Shown in pieces: positions 44,533 through 56,539 of a stretch of 64,000 nucleotides of DNA (its first letter is position 1; each line of letters starts with the position of its first letter). The DNA lies in contig JAREIK010001332.1 of assembly GCA_029783825.1 (NCBI GenBank), positions 3,334,314 to 3,398,313 on the forward strand, given 5' to 3'. The position numbers and the translations under genes were made by a program. The stretch is from Sapria himalayana. Taxonomy: Eukaryota; Streptophyta; Magnoliopsida; Malpighiales; Rafflesiaceae. The notes below the pieces were generated by a model. It ran no database searches, had not been told where the DNA came from, and saw nothing but the letters and a program-made list of their open reading frames with translations.

Positions 44533-47250
44533 TGCTCTAGGAATATTAGTGGGTTGGTTTGAATCAGTTTGAACATAATATTTAATCCAAACTTATGATT
44601 TTGGTTAGAAAAAAATATAATCCGATCCAAACTAATCAAAGTACTCAAACCACTCAAAATTAATATTGTGGTTTGGTTTGATTCGTGGCTTGAATCACAG
44701 TTTGAACTCAATTTATGTATTTAAAGGAAATAATTATGAACAAAATATTCTAATTTTTTTATAAGCGCGAAATAAAAATTTTATAATAAATGTTCAATAA
44801 ACATGATAAGAAAAATAATTTAAAATACTTAATAAAATTAAATACCACATATTCTTTTAAATATTGATATAAATTATCTAATAAACTCTAATTTTTATAT
44901 AATTCAACAAATATAAAAAAAGTTTTACATTTCAAAGCTTCACATATCCTATTCAATTGGATTTTTCTATACAATGTTACTTGATTCATCAAAGTTCTAG
45001 CAAAACATAAAATAAGAGAAATTATTATTTTTTATATCAAAAAAAATAAAAATTGTCAAACTAAAAGATCTATATATAATAAATATCTTGTGTAATTTAT
45101 TTGTGCTTTTCAACCTCTGTTGAAATTTTTTACAAATTAATTATGTGATTTTTCTTCCACTAATTTTGTGAATAAATAAGTATCTCCATTATTTTAAGAG
45201 AATAAATTTCTATATGCATCAAGTATATGGTCACTTGTACTAAAAGTGAATTTAGAAGTGCGGATTATAATGGGAAATACCAACATATCTCTTGCCATCT
45301 TGGAGACAATCAAATATTTAGAATCATTCTACTTCTTCCAATTTGAAATATTAAAAGTTTTAAGATTATATAACATTTATTTTCTAATATCATATTTAAT
45401 CTCTAAATATGTCTCATTGCCTAATTTCTTTTCAAATATATCATCAATATTATTACTATGATTATCATCAATTCTCTTAGATTTGAAGTGAATATTCATT
45501 TCACTCCGAAGTTCAATTGAATAATAATTACTATATTATTCATACAATCATGTGAAAATTGATTCAACTGAAGTAATTTTTGTGATAGTTTCATTTGTTT
45601 TATATACTTGCTTAAAACAAAATTTTACCTACATCTTATATCAAGAATCCAAAATAATAACAACATACAATAAATAATTTACATTGCTAAAATTTTTATA
45701 ATATTTGGTAAATTCTTCTTTCATTCTACATGTATAGGCAGTTATCATTTTATCCTCATTTATGTTTATAGTAATTTTCTTTGCATATATACTCTTTCTT
45801 AAAAAAATTTATTTGAAATGCAAAGATCTCAAAAACTTCAAAGTAATATCATTAAATATCATCAAGAATTTAACACTCTTGCTCTATTCTAATTTTACAT
45901 TTCTGGAGGGTCATCAACTTTTTTTTTTCAAAATATTTCTTATATTTAATAGCACGATATTGCAACCTAATAAAGTTTGCTTCAAATTTTTCTACTGCAT
46001 TTAATATTAATTAGGTGGAATCTCACTTAATCGCCATATAAAAACACAAGAGATGTTAATCTAATTTTTTTACATGCTCAGTATATTTTTTAAAAGCAAC
46101 AAGTTTAGATGGAGATGCTCTAACTTATTGAATTGTATTATGGATATTGATAATAGACTCATTATGCTCTTTTAGTACATGTTGAACAACAAGATTCAAA
46201 ATATGTGCAAAATAATGAATATGCAAGAATTTATTATTTATAATTAGCATTATTATTAATAATTGTGAAACATGCTCAATGTCTCAACCAATAAATAATT
46301 CTCAATTAACCTTTCAATTGTGTTTCCTTTATGATTAGGAACTTGACAAAAATTTAATTTTTTTTATAATTCTTTAGTTTGATCAATTTAATAAGTAATT
46401 AAAATACATATAATTATCATTTTGAACTGATGATAAAATATTAGGTGTAAGTACAAATATTCATTTTTCAAATATTTTTTAAATGTTTTTTTATACTCAA
46501 TAAAATTTTTTTATTCAATCTCTTCAAATAGTAATGTGATAAAGAATTACAAATTTATATATTAATAAATAAAAGTAATCATTAAATCTCTTCCCTTCAG
46601 TGACTCTAAAAGATAATTCATCACGAATAATTATTGATGCCAAAGCTTATCTAATTATTTTAGGATCATACTTAATAATCTTTAAATTTTTAATTTTAGC
46701 ATTATTATTATCATTGATCTCTTTTTTAGTATCAAAACTAATGATCTTTTTTTTTATCAACTATTATATTGGTTATCAGAATATTTCTCATATTTGAATT
46801 ACAAGTGACTTCATAAATTACCTGTACTACTCTTTCTAGAATCACTAGCATAAGATTGATCACAATATTTGTAAAATGCACGTGAATTTGTTTCACAATT
46901 ATTTATAGTAAAATGATCACGTATTGTATAATTTTTTTGTCCCTTCATTTTCTTTTGTTTTTTAAGTTTTTGAGGAATTGATGATTTTTTACTTATATTT
47001 TTTTTAATTTCAACACTTTTATTTTTTAATTCATTATCTCTGTTTTTTTTTCTTGAAATTTTGATGTAATTTCTTCTTTGATGTAACTTTTAATATTTAA
47101 TCACACCTTCATTTATTTATACAAATTAATGGAATATAATTTATGTTAGGAATTTGAAAAGAAAATAAAAATGTAAACAAGTTTTAAATAAAGAAACAAC
47201 TAAGAGATGAAACAAATTAATGATATATATAATATAATTTTAGTGTTCAA
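44533..47250 (-). mobile_element. hAT-type element inserted in the copia RT (boundaries approximate)
   Basis: The copia homology ends abruptly at 44,535. The new sequence has GTGGGTTGGTTTGAATCAG and GTGGTTTGGTTTGATTC, subterminal phrases typical of plant hAT elements, and transposase relics follow on the minus strand. The right end is not resolved; a matching inverted terminus or 8-bp target duplication could not be found by eye. The downstream copia sequence does not resume, so part may be deleted. Confidence 0.55.
45150..46980 (-). pseudogene. hAT (Ac/Tam3-type) transposase with BED finger (broken)
   Basis: From the minus strand, IRDHFTINNCETNSRAFYKYCDQSYASDSRKSSTGNL-SHL (about 46,930-46,800) matches the BED zinc finger pattern with C..C and the terminal H..L. 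At the other end, SKMARDMLVFPIIIRTSKFTFSTSDHILDAYRNLFS (about 45,310-45,205) corresponds to the hAT dimerisation domain, ordinarily LA.PIS....ES.FS..GR.LD..R..L. The middle is decayed, with many stops. It would have cut and pasted the hAT element; it is no longer able to. Confidence 0.7.
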
Positions 47251-47890
47251 TCCAAGATATGGTCATCAAGGGTTTAGGGAAAATAAATAGTTTCTTGGAA
47301 TTTTTCTTTGGGGAGTGAAGACTTGCCTAGTAACCCTATATACCTATTTTCCATTCTACTATTTCATAAGGAAAAATGAATGAATGTGTCTCAATCATTC
47401 CTCACATGCATTTCTTTTCATATTGAAAAATAGTTTTTTATTATCAAATATTTTTTTTTATAATTATTCCAGCCTTTCTTTAGAGATTTATTTTTGAAAA
47501 TTATAATATTAGAGATAAATTCTCAAAAATTGCTAACCATTGTCTATTTTCTAGGTGGTTGAGATGAATTTTTATATACTCTTTTGTCTATTAAAGACTT
47601 GAGTTCAATTAACTAACTTAATTTCATTTATCATAAAATTAAAATATAGGAAAGGAGATACCTTAGCTATTTTTCAACAAAATTAAACAAAATAAAAATC
47701 GAGGTTTTTCAAATAATTGAAATTTGAATCGAACCTATAAGTTTCACACGAAATTCAAAACTAAAATGAGACATTATTTTTGGCTTTATTTATGATTTCA
47801 AATAATTGAAATCGTAAACTTGGCTTCATTTATGATTTGGGCCCCCTTTTGAGCACATAAAATTTCACTCATAATTATTCTTGTATATTA
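47251..47890. other. Intronic DNA without recognised features
   Basis: AT-rich sequence with a mixed-composition patch at 47,250-47,400. Two AAATAATTGAAAT-type repeats occur at 47,711 and 47,800. No gene, element end or RNA gene is recognised. Confidence 0.4.
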
Positions 47891-47914
47891 AAAAAAAAGT
47901 AATGCAATATTCAT

Positions 47915-48228
47915 GCTGAGTTATGCATAAACTTGTTTTTTATGCACACTAGTTTATGTATAATGAGTTATGCATAAACTCATTTTTTATGCATAACGAG
48001 TTTTGCATAAAAGAGTTTATGCATAAACACATTTTTATGCATGCCGAGTTATGCATAAGCTATTTTTCATGCATAAAGGAGTTTATGCACAAACTAGTTT
48101 ATTTGTGTGTGCATAAAATAGATTTTATCTATGAAGTGTTTTTGTGTTTATGAATAATGTGTTTGTATTCATTTTAGGCATAAATGCATAAACATGCATA
48201 AAAATGAGTTTATGCATGAGGAGTTTAT
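47915..48228. repeat. TTATGCATAA-rich palindromic repeat cluster
   Basis: ATGCAT, usually as TTATGCATAA or TTTATGCATAAAC, occurs more than ten times in about 310 bp, spaced irregularly by 15-30 bp with connecting GAGTTTATGCA / ACTCATTTTTTATGCA words. Because the core is palindromic, adjacent copies form many alternative hairpins. It directly abuts the GC-rich MITE copy at 48,228. Confidence 0.85.
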
Positions 48229-48440
48229 GTGTCCATTGGGTAGGCCGGCTCAAGCCCAACCCACTGCACGACATGAATAAGTCATGTTAAGTAGAAGCCG
48301 TGCCTACCCTATGAGCGAGCTGGTTGAGGTTGGACTAAGAAAAATGGTTTCTGTGATGATGCATGACATGCCATGGGCCGTTTGACACTACCAGTATGAC
48401 ATGCCATGGGCCGTTTGACACTACCAGTATGACATGTATT
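48228..48440. mobile_element. GC-rich MITE copy, diverged, with 33-bp tandem duplication
   Basis: Resembles the TAGAGGTGTCAAA family: GTGTCCATTGGGTAGGCCGG on the left and GGGCCGTTTGACACTACCAG on the right, with CATGCC / GGCATG words inside. The right terminus is present twice because a 33-bp unit starting ATGACATGCCATGGGCCG is duplicated exactly at 48,363-48,395 and 48,396-48,428. The terminal CCTCTA is lost. Confidence 0.6.
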
Positions 48441-48941
48441 GTGCATGTCCTACACGTGCATGTCCATGTTTTTTTAAAAAAAAATAGGTGTAAAACCCAC
48501 ACTCATATTTAAGTCATGCTTCAATTAAAAAAAAATCTATTGCTAGCTCTCGACAGGTTAGTCAACATGATATTGATGTGTCACTTTTCTAATGGTTAAA
48601 TATTAATTTTTTGTCAGAAAAAAAATAAAAAATATGCATTACATCAGTTGTTAGATTTCGTTACAATGGATGTGGGTTAAAATTCAATGACTGTTGGATT
48701 TCTGTCCTAATAAATATTCACAACAAATTTAAAAAATATTGTTTTACTTGAAAAATTTATCTATAAAAAAGAAATTAATATTTATAGTTTTTCATACTTA
48801 AAATATATATATTTTTTCTATATTTCTTGATTCTTTGTTCTCTAATATTTGAAAATTTTTAAGTCGTGAATTGTATTTTTTTAAATATTTATTAAGCTTA
48901 TAAAATTAATAAAATATAATCATGTAAATTATTATTGGTGG

Positions 48942-49168
48942 TAGAGGTGTCAAACGGGTCGAGTCGATCCAAGGCATGACATGGTTTGGCTGTGCCTGGC
49001 CCAGCACGACATGGGAGTGACTCGTGCCCATGCCAGGCCTGTCACGGCATGAATCATGCCGTGCTGGGCTTAGGCCAGAAAATACCGTGCCGGGCCTGGC
49101 ACAACACAACCTGATGTCTTGATTGGGCCACCTAAAACTGGCCCGAGCTGGCCTGTTTGACACCTCTA
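48942..49168. mobile_element. GC-rich hAT-like MITE, 227 bp
   Basis: Opens TAGAGGTGTCAAACGGGTC and closes GGCCTGTTTGACACCTCTA, good terminal inverted repeats of the family. The interior is rich in GGCACGGCATG-type words with no coding capacity; the frames found within are artefacts of the GC content. Flanking octamers (ATTGGTGG and ATTCGCAG) agree at only five positions. Confidence 0.8.
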
Positions 49169-49899
49169 ATTCGCAGGCAAGCCATGTGGTGGCCGGTTTG
49201 TGGATTTGTAGTTTCTCAGTTTTGGATTAAAGCAAGTTAGTTTCGAATTTTTGTAAGGTATACACGATTCTTTATTTTGGTTATATTTTTCAACATTAAT
49301 TTTAATTAAAAAAAAATCTCTCCTCAAAAACTCTAGAATTTTAAAAATATAAAATATTATTGAATATTATAAAAATGAGGCAGATATTGATTTAGATAGT
49401 TGCAACCTAACATAAAAGTCAAATACTATGTTATTTCTAAGTCATAGGTTGACCTCAATCTTGGAGCCTAAAAACCTAAGAATAAATAAATATCTATAGA
49501 ATGGACCAATTTTAAGATTATTAAAGATAAAAATTATAGGGATGTCGAAAAAGATTCAAATATTCAATATAATATATTTATTATAAAAAAGTATATATTT
49601 GTAACAATACTGGTGGGACTGAATACCTTTTGGAAACATACTGAACGATATATTAAAAAATATGATGTATTATATTCCAAGAAAACTCAATTAAGCAGAA
49701 GAGTCCTTGAATTTGGATGTACTTCATGTTCAATGATTCCATTTATTTACCGTCATAGATTTATCTTTATAAGAAAAAACATGACTAAGTTCATTGTTAA
49801 TATGAGTCTTTTTCTTAAAATCTTGGAAGATCTTAGACTAATTTATTTAATATAGAAATACTTTTAGCCCTCTTTTCATATGATCCTTAGGATGACTTG

Positions 49900-50760
49900 T
49901 AGGAATAATATAAGAAAATAATAAAATAGAAAAATAATTAGTCATTAATGAACTTAGAATACAAGGTTGAGTGGTATTGGTGACATCAGACATTTAGACT
50001 AGTTACAATGTCAAAGTATCTGCATGTATCATTGCCCATTTTATTGATAATAATTGGAAACTAAATAAAAAATATTTAGTATATGTTGATCTTCAATTCT
50101 TATGATGTATTTGTCAAATATGAGTATATGTTGATGTTGTTTAATGAATATAAAATATAAAATAAAATATTTAGTATAATATTTGATAATACTTTAAATA
50201 ATGTTTTAATTATAAATATTATCGTGAAAATCATAAAAGAAGATTTTTTAACAAAGATTTTTCATATTAGATATATGTGTCATTTAAAAAATTTAATAAT
50301 GCAAGTTGATTTAAAAATTATTATTCTCTCATTATAAAAATTATGTAATACATTAAAATATATTAGGATACCTAATAAACTAAAAGACTTTTATACATTA
50401 TGTAAGTTATCAGGCCAAAAAAAGAAAAAATACCAACTGAATGTTAAAAATCATTATAATTCAATTTATTTGATATTGGATTTAATATGTTGACTATTAA
50501 TATGTAATATAAGACTAAATAAGTAGTAAAATCGATGAAATAATAATTAATAAATCTGATTGTGATATTAAATTTTTATTTTTAAAATAAAAAAAATCTT
50601 TTATGATATGAATAATAGAGAACATACATTGTACTTAGGTGCAACATGAGTAATACCTTTAGCTGAAATAGAGAACACTTATATTTTAGTAACATGACTT
50701 TTGAGATGGAAAGGTAGTATTTTAAATACTGGTCATCAATTTCATCTTTTTATTGCTTGA
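49900..50760. repeat. LTR-like repeat, diverged copy of 58,540-59,100
   Basis: Same-orientation similarity: GGAAACTAAATAAAAAATATTTAG (50,055) with AGAAACTAACTAAAAATATATTAG (58,649), then TTTTTCATATTAGATATATGTGT (50,259) with ATTTCATATTAGATATATGTGT (58,858), then ATTAGGATACCTAATAAACTAAAAGACTTT and ATTAATATATCTAGTAAATTATATGAACTTT. Position and spacing would suit LTRs around the minus-strand copia pol at 53.6-58.4 kb, but no TG..CA ends or target duplication are resolved. Confidence 0.5.
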
Positions 50761-50990
50761 CTGCTTGTTAGATTATAGAGTTAAGATGAAATGAATAGAA
50801 AATATAATAAAATATATTTTTATCTGTATGAACTAATCACAAGAAACATATGGTATGATCTATGAATAATTAGATAATCTATTTAAATATTCTGAAATTA
50901 AGTTAGACAATATTAGTGAGACTCCGAGTATGAAGATTGATATCATATTAAGAAATAATACTTTTTTTATCAAGTTAGCTAGGGAAAAAT

Positions 50991-51378
50991 TAGAGGTGTC
51001 ATATGGGTTGGGCTGGGCCATCTCGTTTTCAGGCCCAATTGCATGGTTTTTTGGAGGGCAGGCATGGGCATGTGGCCCAAAAACTGCATGGGTTAAATCC
51101 AGTTTGGGTTGGCAGCCGGGTTGGGTCTGTCGAATATTTAAAAATTGTAGGGTTTCGGCATCGTGCAGTAGCGTTGTCCCCCCGTTGGGCATCGCTTGGC
51201 GTGTGGTCACCCGTGCCTGGCACGTCACGCATGCCAAAAACCCTTGGCATGACATAACATGACTTGTGCCAAGGGTGAGCCTGTCACGGGCTTTGGCACG
51301 CTATAGTAGTATGTTGTTCTGGACCATCACGCCTGAAATAGTTCGGGCTCGGGTAGTTCGACCCGTTTGACACCTCTA
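50991..51378. mobile_element. GC-rich hAT-like MITE, 388 bp, with 8-bp target duplication
   Basis: Terminal inverted repeats TAGAGGTGTCATATGGGT and ACCCGTTTGACACCTCTA. Flanks GGAAAAAT (50,983-50,990) and GGACAAAT (51,379-51,386) match at seven of eight bases, supporting an 8-bp duplication as for hAT elements. The interior is GC-rich with GGCATG, GGCACG and CATGCC words and opens many overlapping frames on both strands, none protein-like. Confidence 0.85.
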
Positions 51379-52062
51379 GGACAAATGACCGGAGGTCTAT
51401 CAAATATGAGTAGACTGTCGAGTTACTCAGATATGAATTATTATTTTATCTTGTCTCTTAATAATAAAAAAGTTTGACATATTCAATTCGTAAAAATTAT
51501 ATGAATTTATTTTTTCCTATTATTCAAAATGTCATATGATTTATTACTGATTTCTCTGGTGTATAAAATTGTATTAGAATTTTTTTTATGGCTGTAAGTG
51601 TGATTTCATATAAGAGGAGCAAATAATATCTTGATATTATTGAAACTTTGTCATATTTAAAAGATTATAAAAATGCACGAATGAATTTTCAAGGTAAAGT
51701 AAAAAAGTTGTAAGTAGATGATAATTTAGATAAAAATGACGGTACTAAGTCATAGAATTGTAATTATCTAAACTAGATCGAGAGTGACTAATATTATATT
51801 TATGTTATTGTTACAAACATGTATTATTCTTAGTTTTTTTTTAATTTTTGAATTTTGTACGTAAATAGATATATATTTATATTTAATTCAAATTGTAGTG
51901 TACTTTCTTTATGGTATTTGTGTACATTGATTTTCACATATATTAATAAAAAATCTAATATTATATTTATATATATATATATATATATAATATTATTATT
52001 ATATATTCAAAATTATTAATGTTCGATACATCTTAGCCTTGCCTATTGCCTATTGGTTACTG

Positions 52063-52454
52063 TCAGTGTCCAGTAGGTAGTAGCCTATTGGCTACTAATA
52101 GTGTTCAGTAAGCAGTAGCATACTAGATGTGGTGTAGCCTCTTGATTAGTACTGGGCCACTGGTTAGGGCCTAGCCTAACCTAGCCTAGTGCAGGCTATT
52201 GGTGCATAGTGGCTAGCCCATGGCTAACCCTGCACAAAATTGTGCCTGGAATAGTTGTGCCGGGAGTGAGATGGTTCCAACCTGGCCCAACATGCTCTCG
52301 ACACGCCTTGTATCCTTTACTGGCCATGTTGGGCATCGCTTTCATGCCTCCGTGTCATCATGGCACGACCCGTGTGAACGTGCCATGTTGTGTCTAGCAG
52401 GGCATGATGACATGACCTAAAAAATTTTCTGGCATGGGCCATTGGACACCTCTA
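52063..52454. mobile_element. GC-rich hAT-like MITE, diverged left end
   Basis: The right end GGGCCATTGGACACCTCTA is clear. The left end is degraded and partly duplicated: GTGTCCAGTAGGTAGTAGCCTATTGGCTACTA at 52,067 is followed by GTGTTCAGTAAGCAGTAGC at 52,101. Interior composition and CATGCC/GGCATG words fit the family. Start position is approximate. Confidence 0.6.
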
Positions 52455-52874
52455 GCTGCTTGTGCCTCACACGCTCCTAATTTTACAATTTCATTTCAGT
52501 TTTAATTTGGTTCGAGTTAAGATCGATGTAGAATCAAACATGATTAAAGAAAATTCAGAATTTTTTTTTTTGAAACAAAAAATCAGCACAATGGCTATTG
52601 AGTTGGTGCTCCTTGCCACTTGCCATTTGATGTGGTCAAGTGGCCAGTCCTGCATGTGCTCGCACGTGACATGTAAAATATTTTTTTAGATTGCCACGGT
52701 GCACATGCCTGAACATTGGATTTAAAGTTAGGTTTATTTTTTTTTTAATTTTTAATGTCTTTTGATAGGCGCATCTAATTTATGGATCTCCTAATTATTT
52801 TTGCTTATTATATAAAGATTTTTTTGTATGATATTTATTTATTGAATATTTATTTTATTTTTGTATTTCAACTT

Positions 52875-53480
52875 ATAATATGGTATCAAAGCAATTAGTA
52901 TATAGAGGCGCACACAATAATCTGTAACAAAAAGAATTAGTCTGGGGCTGTGGGTAGGAGTGTATGCGCAAGCATAATGTAGGCCCCTGCACAATAAGTT
53001 GCACTAATACAATGTGCCAGAGGCTCACACAGTGATTGGAACTTGCACAGTAAGGGCAGTAGACATGTGCCATTGGTGTCAACATGCTTGTGATGATGGT
53101 GCAAGGTGATTGGCTGGTAGTGAACTTGTTCAGCAAACCCTAATTTGTGCATGGTGGCGAACGATGTACATAGTGGCGCACAACAGTAGATGGTGATTGA
53201 TGGTGGTGTATTCATTGTTTGAGAAAATATCACATTATACATGATTATTAGATATTATTTTCAGAGAGGTGACATAGAGCATTACATAATAGTGAGAGGG
53301 ACATGTTGACTATTGGAGTCATTCAAGGGTCTTCACATAATTCATCTGTCATTATTCTTATTAGCAAAGAGTATAAAATTTCTTTTTACGGCAATAATAA
53401 TTTCCTTCATTTTTTTTTTGGTATTACTAATTTTTTGTCCATACTCTCATTTTATATATTTGGATTATTGACACATGAGT
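52875..53480 (+). mobile_element. Ty1/copia primer binding site, leader and gag start (fragment)
   Basis: ATGGTATCAAAGCA at 52,880 is the tRNA-Met-type primer binding site common to plant copia elements. The following 300 bp are a GTGCAC-rich leader related to 39,568-39,936. 53,230-53,480 (TTATTTTCAGAGAGGTGAC ... CATAATTCATCTGTCAT) corresponds to the gag start region of the minus-strand element at 39.3 kb. The LTR upstream, perhaps within 52,480-52,875, is not delimited. The rest of the element does not continue on this strand. Confidence 0.55.
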
Positions 53481-53579
53481 AAATAGTCATATCAATGATA
53501 ATTGTATTTTATATTTATATTTTTATTTCTATTTTGAAAGTATTATTGTCTATTCCCCATATATCCAACTTGGTTATAG

Positions 53580-55940
53580 TAGTATCCAGCTTTGTTCTTT
53601 GTTATTTCTTATATTTTGGTTATTTTGACCATCTTTGTAATTTATTATCTATGAGTTATCTTTCCAAATAACTCAACTATGACTTTATTTTTTTTTATCG
53701 ATGTTTGTCTGTAAGATCAGAAGATTTAGAAAAATTTTATTTGTGATTGTACAAGTTGAATTATATATATATTTTTTAATAATAAGATTTTTTTCTAGAT
53801 AGAGTATTTTGGACTTGTTACTTGTACATTCTTAACTTGGTTATCTATTATTGACTAAATTAAGAATATTATCATAGTCATCCTAGATAATGAGATATTT
53901 AGCTAAGAATGCTTACTAGAGCTTCATATCCTATACATCAATCTAGTTTGAGTAGAGATACATTATATCTCATACACTTAAATGATTGCTGACCTAATAG
54001 GGATATGATTATAAAGGAATTTTGGTATCTTATCATTCTTGTTGATAACATGCATTTTCTAAGATCAAATGTATTACGTGTCAAAGAAAAATTACTAATT
54101 CATGTCCTAGGAGATTGTTTTGAGGTCATAGAGTTTTTTTTTTAAAGTCTACACGCCATACCTATGCTCCTAGAAATAGTAAATACTATTGGCTGATGCA
54201 TAATCACTTCTTTCACTTTATTAGCATGAAGAAACATATTTATTATATCTAGCTGATACATAATCTATATGTGTGAAGCCAGGATAGAGAGTAACAATTT
54301 AATATTTATCATTTTAGCCATATGAGAGATAATATCCTTGTAACTAATACAATATATTTGGATAAAATCTTTTACTCTTAATTTAGCATTGCGCTGATCA
54401 ATTTTTTCTTTGAGTTTCGTCTTCATCATATTTATATCTTACTTATGTGTTTTGAAATGAAATCCCATGCATGATTAGATGTGATTGTCTTCATTTCTTT
54501 GAATATAACCTGTTACTATCTTTGATGACCAAGTGTCTCAAACAAAGTATTTGAGATTTCTTACAAGTGAGAATAAGAAATTAGAATATATAGTATCAAA
54601 ATATGAATTGAAAAATACATGAGATAATGAATTCTGAGTAGACACATCATTGATTTCTTTCGTAATATAATTGGAATGTTCAAGGCATTACTTCGAGCTG
54701 GATCCACATGTACGACAAAAGGCTCATTTAGAATGAATTATGAACGTGTTTGTATAGTGTATGTCTTTAGATTTGGATCATCAAATCTTTTAACTCTCAT
54801 ATCCCTTTTGAAAAGACTCACACTTTGTGTCTTGTGGAACATTCACACTAGACTTCTGTCTAAGAGCACTACTTTAGGAAATGTGTCATTACTCTTTTCA
54901 AAACTAGTCATCCTAGTCATATTAGGTGTAGGTATATGAATATGATTAATCGTTACTCCATGGAAAATAACAATTAGACATGAAAAGTAACCTATTACTA
55001 TAGTATCGGAAAATATATTATCTCGAGTAAAATCCAAAAGGAATTATCCTCAAAGAATGTGATATTAAAACTTGTAATAATTCTCAGTCTCTTATGAGCA
55101 ATATATATATTTCTTATGAATACTCAAATATCCAATAAAAGTGCACTTGATGGCACAATATCCATCTTTTCACTACTTGGAGAGAGGTCATGCACAAAAT
55201 GTGTACCTAAAAATTTTAGTGGAATATGAAAAAGTTTTTCTAGAATATACAAGCTATAATAAGATATGAATTGAAAGACTAGAAAATGACATTTGGTTGA
55301 TTAGGACACTAGTGGCTAACATTATTTCTCTTAAACAATGGGTATGCACATTCTTATGAATTAAGTTTTCTTAGCTATCTCAATTAGATAGATGTTCTTC
55401 CTCCCAGCTATCCTATTTTATGTAGGGGTATCATCACATGATGTGTGATGAAGTTTTTCATGTTTTTCTAAGAAATGAGAAAATTGATAAGAATTATATT
55501 CAAATGCATTATCATAACTCATTATTTTAATATCATATTCAAATTAAGCTTTTATTTTTAATAAAATTTTATAAAAATATAAAAAAATTGAAATCTTTTC
55601 TTAAATATTGATAATCATATGAATTGAGTATAATCGTCAATAAAAATAATAAAATATCTTAAACTATCATATGCGATCGTCTTACAAAGTTCTCAAATAT
55701 TTGAGTAAATCAGATGGAAAGAATCATTCTTAGTATCTCATTGACATGTCAGATAAAAAAGTCTAGTATGCTTTTCTAATTGACACGCCTTATAATTAAT
55801 GAACAATTACTAATCTAATGCTCGCCTCTATGATCTTCAGCTTCTTTTATGAAGGATATCCTAGTCGAGAGTGATACACTAATTGATCAAAAATAAGTGG
55901 ACATGTAGAAGGATTCTTGTGAGTCAAGGAGAACATATAC
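53580..55940 (-). pseudogene. Ty1/copia pol remnant A (minus strand): integrase and RT
   Basis: On the minus strand: a GAG-pre-integrase relic LGYPS-KKLK (55,860); integrase core LRYFIIFIDDYTQFI (about 55,670-55,625) with the DD pattern of the catalytic region; C-terminal FHIPLKFLGTHFVHDLSPSSEKM (about 55,230-55,170); then the RT start IKLLLSILASHI-IMYQLDIINMFLHA (about 54,310-54,235) and FLAKYLII near 53,900. Stops are common. 54,560-55,720 is repeated in diverged form at 57,200-58,330. Confidence 0.75.
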
Positions 55941-56539
55941 AATTTGTTTTGCTTAATTCTCAAGAAAGTCATAAGTCTAGTCATAAAATACTACATAAAA
56001 ATATTAGAAGAAAAAATAATATCACAATATTATTATTTCATAAAATAATTGATAAAAAATAATTTATTATAAAATTATGATACATATAAATGTGTTAAAA
56101 AATGACTAATATTGACATTATCATGTCTTCTAGCTTATATAATCATGTTATTGGTCATAATAACATTATTATATATTGACATTAGATGCTTTAGATTTTT
56201 AAAAACAAGTAAAAATAATACAGTTATCTGTAAAATCAGTATTAGCTCATGAGCTCACTACCCAACAATCTAGAGTAAGATGGTAAACCAGTAGATACAT
56301 TTTTTGAGCTTTCTTAAACATCATTGAGGTTTCTAAAAATTGCATTTATGTGAATTTGTTTCGGGGATTATAAAAAGTATCTAACTAGATTGATAACATA
56401 AGTAATATTTAACATAATTATTATTAGATAATTTAGTTTTCAAACAATCATTCTATACTTAGTGGATTTTATTGGCAAATAAATATTTTTAGATAAGTTT
56501 ATATATGGATCAAGTGGTGAGTTAGTTTGTAGTGACTTG

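Noticed and set aside
45884..45892. CTTGCTCT recurring at 45,884 as target duplication partner of the junction at 44,533
   Set aside because: It falls inside the hAT transposase relic, so it cannot be the right flank of that element.
47915..48228. Possible CRISPR-like or tandem satellite array of TTATGCATAA
   Set aside because: Spacers are irregular, there is no constant repeat of CRISPR length, and the genome is eukaryotic.
50860..51262. Four overlapping open frames of 73-131 codons on both strands
   Set aside because: They coincide with the GC-rich MITE at 50,991-51,378. High G+C removes stops in all frames; none is protein-like.
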